Shown here: piece by piece, positions 24,193 to 31,837 of the stretch
How positions within the stretch are numbered: the first letter of the stretch is position 1
Layout: each line of letters starts with the position of its first letter
Origin: Prevotella sp.
Lineage (GTDB): Bacteria; Bacteroidota; Bacteroidia; Bacteroidales; Bacteroidaceae
Length of the DNA stretch: 48,973 nucleotides
NCBI GenBank assembly: GCA_017847725.1
Contig: JAGAXW010000002.1
Location: forward strand, 1-48,973
Reading direction: 5' to 3'
Notes under the pieces: generated by a model
Database searches by the model: none
The model's input: only the letters and a program-made list of their open reading frames with translations
Told to the model about the DNA's origin: nothing
Made by a program: the position numbers and the translations under genes

Positions 24193-24201
24193 GCGGCAAA
24201 G
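24186..24201. repeat. 16-bp direct repeat, right copy (flanks the R-M island)
   Basis: GCTTCACGCGGCAAAG, identical to 17180-17195. Beyond it both copies continue with TAC and GAAAA separated by one extra base here, so similarity reaches a little further. Confidence 0.85.
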
Positions 24202-24204
24202 TTA
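24197..24204 (-). promoter_or_regulatory. -7 box of the R-M operon within/next to the repeat
   Basis: Minus-strand TAACTTTG, 4 nt from the GTG and 13 nt from the ATG of the HTH gene; same geometry as the DUF4294 promoter. Confidence 0.5.
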
Positions 24205-24400
24205 CTGAAAAACGGGTGAATTACAAAAGGAAAGTTTGCTTTTCTTTTTTACCAAGATGAAGGATTATTCAGACATTGCTGAAAAAACAGTGGGGATTTC
24301 TTTTGCACGTCGAAAACAGAGGTTTACCAGCATCCCATATAAAACAAGATAATTTCTGAATTCTGTTTCTCTGGAATTTGGAGAATTCAAAAAGAATGAT

Positions 24401-24408
24401 TACCTTTG
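24401..24408 (+). promoter_or_regulatory. Promoter of the HhH-barrel gene (-33 TTTG, -7 TACCTTTG)
   Basis: TACCTTTG with TTTG at 24377-24380, 20 nt apart; the ATG is 22 nt downstream. The remaining 24205-24376 is AT-rich and I see no convincing gene in it. Confidence 0.65.
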
Positions 24409-24430
24409 TCACGAACCTTGAGTAACCTGT

Positions 24431-26419
24431 ATGAAGCATCTGTTATACCTACTCTTTTGGCTGCTGCCGGCGACGGCCGACGCCCAGGCGGATTGGCAGG
24501 AGGCGCTACGGGCGTGGATGACGGCTGAGGATATGGAGGAGAGCTACGGCGAGGAAACTATGGAAATGCTGGAAGAACGTGCCCTACACCCTATCAACCT
24601 CAACCAGACCAACCGACAGGAACTGGAGATGCTACCCTTCCTCACGGCTCAGCAGGTGGAGGACATCGTGGCCTATCTGGACCGCTATAAGCCCATGCGC
24701 TCGCTGAGCGAGCTACAGATGATAGTCAGCATGGACCAGCGGACACGCCGACTGCTACAGCACTTCGTCGTGGCGGGCGAGGAAGAGCCTGCCCGCATCT
24801 GGCCTAAGCTGGGCGACGTGCTGCGCGACGGCAAGCACCTGCTGACGGCTACGGCCAAGGTACCTTTCTACAAGCGCAAGGGCGATGACAACGGCTACGT
24901 CGGCTACAAATACCGCCACGACGTGCGCTACCAATTCAACTATAAGAACAAAATCAAGTTCGGACTGACGGGGGCTCAAGACGCCGGTGAACCATTCTTT
25001 ACGAACAAGAACAAGGCCGGCTACGACCACTATGCCTACTATCTGCAGCTGCGCGACATGGGACGGCTGGAGGAACTGAACTTGGGCACCTATCGCGTGC
25101 AGATGGGTATGGGACTGGTGATGAACACCGGTTTCCAACTGGGCAAGCTGACCACCCTGCAGTCGCTGGGGCGCAGCACACACATGCTGACGGCCCACGC
25201 GTCGCGCATACAGAGCGGCTATCTGCAGGGGGCAGCCGCCACCGTCCGCATCGCCGACCACTGGCGGCTGACGGCCTTCGCCTCGTATCAGCACATCGAC
25301 GCCACCCTCAACGACGACGGCAGCGCACGCACCCTGCTCACCGACGGCTACCACCGCACGGAGACAGAACTGAGCAAGAAAGGCAACACGCACGAGACGG
25401 ATCTGGGTGGCAGCATCGGATGGCGGCGCGGCGCCCTCTACATCCACGCCAATGGGGTCTACACACACTACAACCGCAGACTGCAGCCGCAGAAGAATGT
25501 TGCCTACCGACAGTATGCCGCCGAGGGCAACGGATTCTTCAACGCCAGTGTTGACTACGGATATACACACTACCGATGGACGCTGGCCGGCGAGACCGCC
25601 GTCAGCCAGGACGGTGCCGTCGCCACGCTCCACACCGTCAGCTACCGGCCGGCCGAAAACCTTACGCTGATGGCGCTGCACCGCTACTACGACAAGCGCT
25701 ATACGGCACAACATGCGCGCAGCTTCAGCGAGGGCAGCGGCATACAAAACGAGCACGGCATCTACGTGGGAGCCACCTGGAAGGTGTCGCACGCATGGCT
25801 CATCCAGGGCTATGCCGACTATGCCCACTTTGGTGCTCCGCGCTATCAGGTGTCGGCAGCCAGCGATGCCTTCGACCTGCTGTGCAGCGTCCGCTATGCC
25901 CACGGCAACTGGACGGCCGACGGGCGCTACCGCCTGCACATCCGCCAGCGCGACGACAGTGAGAAGCAACAGCTCGTCAACCGGCCCGAACACCGTATAA
26001 GACTGGGGGCCGGTTACGCCCTGCCCAACGGACTGACACTGCGAACGCAGATAGACGGCATCGTCGTCAAGACGCTCAACGGACAGCGCAAAGGCCTGAT
26101 GGCGGGAGAGCACGTGGCATGGAACTACCGGTGGCTGAAAGCCGACGGCCACATTGCCTGGTTCCACACCGACGACTACGACAGCCGGCTGTATCAGTAT
26201 GAACCCTCCGTGCGCTACGACTTCTCCTTTCCCTCGTACTATGGCCACGGCCTGCGCTACTCGCTCATGGCACAAGCCGACATCTGCCGCCAGCTGTCAC
26301 TGTGCATGAAGCTCGGCGTCACCAATTATTTCGACCGCAGCACCATCGGCAGCGGTCTGCAGCAAATCGACCGCTCGTCGATGGCCGACCTGCTGGTACA
26401 ACTAAATATCAGACTGTAG
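24431..26419 (+). CDS. Helix-hairpin-helix protein with C-terminal outer-membrane barrel
   Basis: 662 residues: signal peptide (MKHLLYLLFWLLPATADAQA, 1-20), a ComEA-like pair of helix-hairpin-helix units (about 53-102: PINLNQTNRQELEMLPFLT, then YKPMRSLSELQMI), and from about 125 to the end a beta-barrel of aromatic-flanked strands ending in LVQLNIRL. HhH motifs usually bind DNA without sequence specificity, and this combination is found in Bacteroidota proteins annotated only by the HhH. An outer-membrane location with a periplasmic DNA-binding head would suit DNA uptake, but no other competence gene is nearby. The last 18 nt overlap the end of the convergent glycosyltransferase gene. Confidence 0.8.
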   Translation: MKHLLYLLFWLLPATADAQADWQEALRAWMTAEDMEESYGEETMEMLEERALHPINLNQTNRQELEMLPFLTAQQVEDIVAYLDRYKPMRSLSELQMIVSMDQRTRRLLQHFVVAGEEEPARIWPKLGDVLRDGKHLLTATAKVPFYKRKGDDNGYVGYKYRHDVRYQFNYKNKIKFGLTGAQDAGEPFFTNKNKAGYDHYAYYLQLRDMGRLEELNLGTYRVQMGMGLVMNTGFQLGKLTTLQSLGRSTHMLTAHASRIQSGYLQGAAATVRIADHWRLTAFASYQHIDATLNDDGSARTLLTDGYHRTETELSKKGNTHETDLGGSIGWRRGALYIHANGVYTHYNRRLQPQKNVAYRQYAAEGNGFFNASVDYGYTHYRWTLAGETAVSQDGAVATLHTVSYRPAENLTLMALHRYYDKRYTAQHARSFSEGSGIQNEHGIYVGATWKVSHAWLIQGYADYAHFGAPRYQVSAASDAFDLLCSVRYAHGNWTADGRYRLHIRQRDDSEKQQLVNRPEHRIRLGAGYALPNGLTLRTQIDGIVVKTLNGQRKGLMAGEHVAWNYRWLKADGHIAWFHTDDYDSRLYQYEPSVRYDFSFPSYYGHGLRYSLMAQADICRQLSLCMKLGVTNYFDRSTIGSGLQQIDRSSMADLLVQLNIRL

Positions 26420-27520
26420 GCACTTGCGATAGAGCGCAGCCACCTGCCCGGCCACGTCGACCCCCTCGAAGCGGCGGATATACTCCCTGCTGCGGGCGAT
26501 GCGCTCGCTGCGGTAGCGAGCCCCCTTGAGCGACATCTTCAGGGCTTCGGCCATGCCGATGACATCGTCGGGACTGACATAGCGCGAGTCGGGGCCGCCA
26601 GCCTCCTCCAGACACGAACCGCTGCAGGCCACCACAGGCAGTCCACAGGCTATCGCCTCGATGATGGGAATGCCAAAACCCTCGTAGCGCGAGGGATAGA
26701 CAAAAGCCTCAGCCAGTGCATAGATGGCCGCCAAGTCGTCGTCGGGTACGCCACTCAGCAGATGGGTACGCTCACTGTGCGGCAACTCGCGCACATAGTC
26801 CGTCTGCCGCCCGACAGCCACCAGGTGGATGTCCTGCGGCAGCAGGTCGACAGCCTCGACAGCCAGCGTCAGGTTCTTGCGGCGCTCGATGGTGCCCACA
26901 TTCAGGACATAGCGCTGCGGCAGTTTGTAGCGTGCACGCACGGCAGCCTTCTTCTCGGCCGTAACGTCGGTAGAGAAATGAGGTGCAAAACTCTGGTAGA
27001 CGACACTGATACGGTCGGCATACTCCTCGCCGCCCAGCTCGATGATGTCCTGGCGCGTGCGCTGACTGATGGCGATGATGTGGTCGGCCTCGCGCAGGGC
27101 CCGGCGGAATTTCCACTCGTATATCTTGGCATCCAGCCAGTGGTAATACTCGGGATGTCGCATGAAGATCAGGTCGTGGATGGTGACGATGCCATGGATG
27201 CCAGCCTGCTTCAAGCCTATAGGCAGTTCGCCCGACAGCCCGTGGTACACCTGCACGCCGTCGCGCTGCAGGTCGCCGACGATGCCCCGCGAGCGCCACC
27301 ACGCCTTGCGCAGGGCCGACGGCCGTCCCGAAGGATAGCAGAACTCCACGCCCTCGATGATCTGCGTGCGCAGCGCCTCACGGCCCTCGTCGGGCGCATA
27401 GAGGTTCAGCTGCATGTCGTTGTCGCCCAGCCGTATCAGGTCGTTCACCAGCGTACGTCCGTAGCTGCCCAGTCCCGTCCCGTTGCGCACGATGCGCTTT
27501 GCGTCAATACCTACTATCAT
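26402..27520 (-). CDS. Glycosyltransferase family 4 (GT-B)
   Basis: 372 residues with GT-B architecture. N-terminal Rossmann domain with GLGSYGRTLVNDL (about 17-29) for acceptor binding; C-terminal nucleotide-sugar domain with the linker RYVLNVGTIERRKNL and the E-x7-E signature EGFGIPIIEAIACGLPVVAC. These are retaining transferases, often mannosyltransferases in polysaccharide or LPS assembly. The gene starts 15 nt after the GDP-mannose pyrophosphorylase gene, so GDP-mannose is a plausible donor. No membrane segment, so it works at the cytoplasmic face. Confidence 0.9.
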   Translation of the reverse strand: MIVGIDAKRIVRNGTGLGSYGRTLVNDLIRLGDNDMQLNLYAPDEGREALRTQIIEGVEFCYPSGRPSALRKAWWRSRGIVGDLQRDGVQVYHGLSGELPIGLKQAGIHGIVTIHDLIFMRHPEYYHWLDAKIYEWKFRRALREADHIIAISQRTRQDIIELGGEEYADRISVVYQSFAPHFSTDVTAEKKAAVRARYKLPQRYVLNVGTIERRKNLTLAVEAVDLLPQDIHLVAVGRQTDYVRELPHSERTHLLSGVPDDDLAAIYALAEAFVYPSRYEGFGIPIIEAIACGLPVVACSGSCLEEAGGPDSRYVSPDDVIGMAEALKMSLKGARYRSERIARSREYIRRFEGVDVAGQVAALYRKCLQSDI

Positions 27521-27535
27521 TCCGCCCTACTTCAA

Positions 27536-28627
27536 TTAAACAAAGTCGTCACCATATTTCAGCTGTACCTCCGTCACATACTTGCGCACCATGGCCGACG
27601 AGTCGCCCTTCTTGCAGATGAGCAGCACGTTGCCCTCCTCGGCCACGATGTATCCGTCGAGCCCGTTGATGACGGCCAGCCGACCCTTGGGCAGCTTGAC
27701 GACATTGTCGTGCGCATTCTCCAGCATCACCTCGGAGTCGACCACCACATTGTCGCCGTCGCCGCGGCTCATGCACTCGTAGACGGCATGCCACGTGCCC
27801 AGGTCGGCCCACCCGAAGTCGCACGTCATCACATACACCTGCGTGCTGTGCTCCAAAATGGCGTAGTCGATAGACAGGTTGGGATAGCTCGGATAGTGCT
27901 GGGCAACATACTCCAGCTCCTCGTCGTAAGTATAGTTTGGGTTGATGAACTTCAGTTCGCGCAGCACGCTGGGGAAGATGGCCTCGAAGCTCCGGGTCAG
28001 TTTGCGCGAGTTGACGATGAAGATGCCGGTATTCCAGTAGAACTCGCCGCTGTCCATGAATATCTGGGCAAACTGGCGCTCGGGCTTCTCCGTGAACGAC
28101 TTGACCTTGTAGACGTCGGGCTTGCAGCTCAGGTCGCCCATCTGGATGTAGCCATAGCCCGGCTCGGGGCGTGTCGGTCTGACGCCCATAGCCAGCAGCA
28201 CGTCGTTCTCCGAGACGTAGCCGATGCCGATTTCGAGGCTGGTGTAGAACGACTCCTCGTTCTGCACCAGCAGGTCGGAGGGCGTGATGATGATGTTGGC
28301 GTCGAGGTCGACGTGCTTGATGCGCATGTTGGCCCACGCCACGCTGGGCGCCGTGTTGCGGTTGACGGGCTCCACCATCAGGTTGTGGGCGTCCAGCTCC
28401 GGCAGTTGCTCGCGCACGATGGGTTCATACTGTTGGGTAGTGCAGATGAGGATGTTCTCCTTCGGCAAGATGCGGACAAAGCGGTCGAACGTCTGCTGCA
28501 GCAGGGTGCGCCCCACTCCCAGAAAGTCCATGAACTGCTTCGGCATGTCCTGACGGCTGCACGGCCACAGGCGGCGGCCCTTGCCCCCGGCCAGAATGAC
28601 ACAATAGTTATGTGTGTTGATTTCCAT
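27536..28627 (-). CDS. manC: Mannose-1-phosphate guanylyltransferase (GDP)
   Basis: 363 residues, the single-domain form. The nucleotidyltransferase signature is complete: ILAGGKGRRLWPCSRQDMPKQF with G15/R19 (about 11-32), then NTAPSV, PSDLL and FTEKP. It makes GDP-mannose from mannose-1-phosphate and GTP for glycan synthesis and, via GDP-fucose, for capsule or glycoprotein modification. It heads a two-gene unit with the GT4 gene. A near-match -7 box (TACCTTAG, minus strand, 28656-28663) lies 28 nt upstream; the tRNA-Leu gene diverges from it. Confidence 0.93.
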   Translation of the reverse strand: MEINTHNYCVILAGGKGRRLWPCSRQDMPKQFMDFLGVGRTLLQQTFDRFVRILPKENILICTTQQYEPIVREQLPELDAHNLMVEPVNRNTAPSVAWANMRIKHVDLDANIIITPSDLLVQNEESFYTSLEIGIGYVSENDVLLAMGVRPTRPEPGYGYIQMGDLSCKPDVYKVKSFTEKPERQFAQIFMDSGEFYWNTGIFIVNSRKLTRSFEAIFPSVLRELKFINPNYTYDEELEYVAQHYPSYPNLSIDYAILEHSTQVYVMTCDFGWADLGTWHAVYECMSRGDGDNVVVDSEVMLENAHDNVVKLPKGRLAVINGLDGYIVAEEGNVLLICKKGDSSAMVRKYVTEVQLKYGDDFV

Positions 28628-28655
28628 TCGCAGTATATAGATTTAAAATTCGTCA

Positions 28656-28663
28656 CTAAGGTA
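28656..28663 (-). promoter_or_regulatory. Probable -7 box of manC (7 of 8)
   Basis: Minus-strand TACCTTAG differs from TAnnTTTG at one position; the manC ATG is 28 nt downstream. Confidence 0.35.
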
Positions 28664-28735
28664 CGAAAAATATCTGACATCGACAAGCATTTAAAACTTT
28701 TTATGCGAAAAATTTGCCAATTCAGAAAATATCTG

Positions 28736-28743
28736 TAACTTTG
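28736..28743 (+). promoter_or_regulatory. tRNA-Leu promoter (-33 TTTG, -7 TAACTTTG)
   Basis: TAACTTTG with TTTG at 28713-28716 (19-nt spacing), 13 nt before the mature tRNA 5' end. Confidence 0.7.
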
Positions 28744-28756
28744 CACCCGCTAAGAA

Positions 28757-28838
28757 GCCCAGATGGCGGAATCGGTAGACGCGCTGGTCTCAAACACCAG
28801 TGGGGCAACCCATCCCGGTTCGAGCCCGGGTCTGGGTA
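28757..28838 (+). tRNA. tRNA-Leu (anticodon CAA)
   Basis: Class II tRNA with a long variable arm (TGGGGCAACCCA region). Acceptor arm GCCCAGA pairs with TCTGGGT, with a G-U as the first pair. The anticodon stem CTGGT/ACCAG closes the loop CTCAAAC, so the anticodon is CAA (28791-28793), reading UUG. The T arm contains GGTTCGAGCC. The CCA end is not encoded (the sequence continues ACAAGG). It has its own promoter and terminator and so is a stand-alone unit. No integrase or att-like repeat is near it. Confidence 0.95.
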
Positions 28839-28856
28839 CAAGGCTTTAAAGCAAGG

Positions 28857-28891
28857 GAGTGCTGCGACCAACACGTCGCGGCACTCTTTTT
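28857..28891 (+). terminator. Rho-independent terminator of tRNA-Leu
   Basis: GAGTGCTGCGAC (28857-28868) pairs with GTCGCGGCACTC (28875-28886), one G-U, followed by five T. Confidence 0.85.
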
Positions 28892-28948
28892 CTGTTCTAC
28901 ACTCCCAAATTAAAAAGTAGGGATGCTGGCGAAAATCGGCGAACGTTT

Positions 28949-30196
28949 TCAGCAGATGTCGCCGAGGATTTTCTGCGTGGCGCCCGTCATGCTCTTCACG
29001 TAGGCGCCCGCCTGCTGCCCGAGCTGCTGCACGACCTCTGGATGGTCGACAAAGCCCTGCATGATGCGACGGAAGTCGTCGGCGCTGCCTATCTCCAGTC
29101 CGCCGCCACAGGCCTTGAGCCCCTGCGCCTCGCAAAAGCGCTGGTTGTTGGGTCCGAAAATGACGGGAACGTTCCACACGGCAGCCTCCAGCAGGTTGTG
29201 AATGCCCACGCCGAAGCCGCCACCGACATAGGCCACGTCGGCATAGCGGTAGATGGAGGAAAGCAGTCCGAAGCAGTCGATGAGGAGCGCACGGGCATCG
29301 CCGACTACGGCACGCCGGCCGTCGGCCACCGCCTGTTCTGCCTCGGTGTAGCGCACCACCGGACCATCGATCTTACTGATAATCTGCTGCAGATGGTCGT
29401 CACTGATGACGTGGGGCGCTATGATGAGTTTCCAGTCGGGGTGCTCACGAAGCCACGGGATGAAGATGTCCTCGTCGGGCTGCCAGCTACTACCGGCAAC
29501 GAACACCTTGGCACCGGCACCGCCGGCCTCCAGGAACTGCTCGACGACAGGCAACTGGCGGGCAGCATCACGTATCTGCAGGACGCGGTCGAAACGGGTG
29601 TCGCCCACCACGGTGACGTCGGTGATGCCGATGGTGGCCAGCAACTGCCGGCTGACGTCGTTCTGCACGTAGAAGCGGGTGAAGCAGCGCAGCACGTGGG
29701 CGTACTGCCGGCCATACCAGCGGAAGAATATCTGGCCAGGACGGAAGATGCTGCTGACGCTATAGACAGGTACGCCGCGGTGGCGCAGGATATGGAGATA
29801 GTTGTACCAGAACTCGTACTTGATAAAGAAGGCCATCACGGGCCGGACGGCACGGAGGAAACGCCGCGCATTGGTGAAGGTGTCAATGGGCAGGTAGCAG
29901 ATGATGTCGGCACCCTCGTAATTCTTGCGCACCTCGTAGCCGGAGGGCGAGAAGAACGTCAACAGTATCTTGTACTCAGGGTGGTCCCGGCGCAGCTGCT
30001 CCATCAGCGGACGGCCCTGTTCGAACTCGCCCAGCGAGGCGGCATGGAACCACACATAGCGGGCCGACGGGTCTACCTGCTCACGCAACACGCGAATGGC
30101 GTCGCACTCGCCGCGCCACATCTTGCGCACCTTCTCGCTGAAAAAGCTTGCGATGAAGACGCCCAGCTGGTAGAGGTATATGCTGAGGTTGTACAT
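28949..30196 (-). CDS. waaA: 3-deoxy-D-manno-octulosonic acid (Kdo) transferase
   Basis: 415 residues, GT30 family. N-terminal membrane anchor (MYNLSIYLYQLGVFIASFF), then WFHAASLGEFEQGRPLMEQLR, FTRFYVQND, the nucleotide-sugar region VAGSSWQPDED, and GGGFGVGIHNLLEAAVWNVPVIFGP near residue 340. It adds Kdo from CMP-Kdo to lipid IVA at the inner membrane, the first core step of LPS. It follows gltX by 4 nt in the same strand and is therefore probably cotranscribed. Whether it adds one or two Kdo cannot be told from sequence; Bacteroidota usually carry one. Confidence 0.93.
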   Translation of the reverse strand: MYNLSIYLYQLGVFIASFFSEKVRKMWRGECDAIRVLREQVDPSARYVWFHAASLGEFEQGRPLMEQLRRDHPEYKILLTFFSPSGYEVRKNYEGADIICYLPIDTFTNARRFLRAVRPVMAFFIKYEFWYNYLHILRHRGVPVYSVSSIFRPGQIFFRWYGRQYAHVLRCFTRFYVQNDVSRQLLATIGITDVTVVGDTRFDRVLQIRDAARQLPVVEQFLEAGGAGAKVFVAGSSWQPDEDIFIPWLREHPDWKLIIAPHVISDDHLQQIISKIDGPVVRYTEAEQAVADGRRAVVGDARALLIDCFGLLSSIYRYADVAYVGGGFGVGIHNLLEAAVWNVPVIFGPNNQRFCEAQGLKACGGGLEIGSADDFRRIMQGFVDHPEVVQQLGQQAGAYVKSMTGATQKILGDIC

Positions 30197-30200
30197 AGGC

Positions 30201-31718
30201 TCACCCTAATGCTTCGATGGCACGCTTCATTCGTCTGACGGTTTCCTCTTTTCCCAGGAAGGCAGAGATGTCGAACATGCCCGGCCCCTTGCCCTCGCCG
30301 ACCAGCGTCAGTCGCCAGGCGTTCATGATGTTGCCCAGCTTATACCCCTGCTGCTCTATCCATTCATGGACGATGCGCTCCTGATTCTCGAGCGAAAAGT
30401 CGTCGATGGTCTCGAGCACGCCGATGAGCTCGGTGAGCTGCTGGGCGGAGTCTTCCTTCCAGCGCTTCTTGACGGTCTTCTCGTCGTAGGCGGTGGGCGC
30501 CTCGAAGAAGAAAGAGCACAGCGGCCACAGCTCGTGGACGAACGACACGCGGTCTTTCATCATGCGCGTGACCTGCAGGATGCGCTCGGAAGTCTCGGCA
30601 GGACAGTGCTGGAGCACCTCCGGCTCGAAGAGGGCGGCAATCTCCTCTGCCGACTTCTTCAGGATGTATTCGTGGTTAAACCATACGGCCTTCTCGTAGG
30701 CAAACTTGGCACCCGCTTTGGAGCACTTGGTGATGTCGAACAGGGGCACCAGCTCGTCGAGGGTGAAGAGCTCCTGCTCCGTGCCGGGGTTCCAGCCCAG
30801 CAGGGCGAGGAAGTTGACGACGGCCTCGGGGAAGTAGCCGTCCTCACGATAGCCGCGCGACACGTCGCCCGTCTTGGGGTCGGTCCAGCGCAGCGGGAAT
30901 ACGGGGAATCCCAGGCGGTCGCCGTCGCGCTTCGACAGTTTGCCCTTGCCGTCGGGCTTGAGCAGCAGCGGCAGATGAGCGAAGCGCGGCATGGTGTCCT
31001 GCCAGCCGAAGGCCCGGTAGAGCATCACATGGAGGGGTGCTGAGGGCAGCCACTCCTCGCCGCGTATGACGTGTGATATCTCCATCAGATGGTCGTCGAC
31101 GATGTTGGCCAGGTGGTATGTCGGCAGCTCGTCGGCACTCTTGTAGAGCACCTTGTCGTCGCAGATGTCACTCTTGACGCGCACCTCGCCACGGATGAGG
31201 TCGTCGACCAGTATCTCCTGGCCGGGCTCCACCTTGAAGCGCACCACATACTGGCGGCCGGCTGCAAGCAGCTCGTCGACCTCCTGTTGCGAGAGGGTCA
31301 GCGAGTTGCGCATCTGGCTGCGCGTGTGGCAGTCGTACTGGAAGTTGGGAACCTGCTGGCGCTTCTGCTCCAGTTCCTCGGGTGTATCGAAGGCGATATA
31401 GGCCTTGCCGGCATCGAGCAGCTGGCGCACATACTGCTTGTAGATGGCACGGCGCTCGCTCTGGCGGTAGGGACCCTTGTCGCCGCCGAAGGACACACCC
31501 TCGTCGAAGCGGATGCCGAGCCAGCGGAACGACTCGATGATATACTCCTCGGCACCGGGGACAAAGCGGCTTGAGTCGGTGTCTTCGATGCGGAACACCA
31601 GATCGCCGCCATGCTGGCGCGCAAACAGATAATTATATAATGCGGTACGCACACCACCGATGTGCAATGCCCCCGTCGGACTGGGTGCAAAACGTACCCT
31701 TACTCTTCTTTCAGACAT
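30201..31718 (-). CDS. gltX: Glutamyl-tRNA synthetase
   Basis: 505 residues, class I synthetase. HIGG (19-22) is the HIGH motif in [12 protein letters not shown], and KLSKR (in [20 protein letters not shown]) the KMSKS motif. The catalytic domain, stem-contact and helical anticodon-binding domain are all complete. It charges tRNA-Glu with glutamate; Bacteroidota usually also have glnS, so this is probably discriminating. Promoter box TACTTTTG (minus, 31750-31757) gives a leader of about 25-30 nt. The divergent neighbour is the PgpH-type gene. Confidence 0.95.
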   Translation of the reverse strand: MSERRVRVRFAPSPTGALHIGGVRTALYNYLFARQHGGDLVFRIEDTDSSRFVPGAEEYIIESFRWLGIRFDEGVSFGGDKGPYRQSERRAIYKQYVRQLLDAGKAYIAFDTPEELEQKRQQVPNFQYDCHTRSQMRNSLTLSQQEVDELLAAGRQYVVRFKVEPGQEILVDDLIRGEVRVKSDICDDKVLYKSADELPTYHLANIVDDHLMEISHVIRGEEWLPSAPLHVMLYRAFGWQDTMPRFAHLPLLLKPDGKGKLSKRDGDRLGFPVFPLRWTDPKTGDVSRGYREDGYFPEAVVNFLALLGWNPGTEQELFTLDELVPLFDITKCSKAGAKFAYEKAVWFNHEYILKKSAEEIAALFEPEVLQHCPAETSERILQVTRMMKDRVSFVHELWPLCSFFFEAPTAYDEKTVKKRWKEDSAQQLTELIGVLETIDDFSLENQERIVHEWIEQQGYKLGNIMNAWRLTLVGEGKGPGMFDISAFLGKEETVRRMKRAIEALG

Positions 31719-31749
31719 GTACGGATGTTATTTTCAATCTAAATTTGTG

Positions 31750-31757
31750 CAAAAGTA
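31750..31757 (-). promoter_or_regulatory. -7 box of gltX-waaA
   Basis: Minus-strand TACTTTTG, 31 nt upstream of the gltX ATG. Confidence 0.55.
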
Positions 31758-31837
31758 GTCATTTTTTTTGAGACTTAGCGCTTTTTTTCGTATTTTCGCA
31801 CTGTAAATACGATTATCGCACTATTTTCACATATAGA

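Noticed and set aside
24257-24352. 31-codon ORF on the plus strand upstream of the HhH-barrel gene
   Set aside because: No homology recognised, no good promoter before it, and AT-rich DNA easily gives such frames.
26762-28738. 658-codon plus-strand frame opposite GT4 and manC
   Set aside because: Shadow of two well-recognised minus-strand genes.
28757-28838. tRNA-Leu as an integration site
   Set aside because: No integrase, no repeated tRNA 3' end and no foreign-looking genes beside it.
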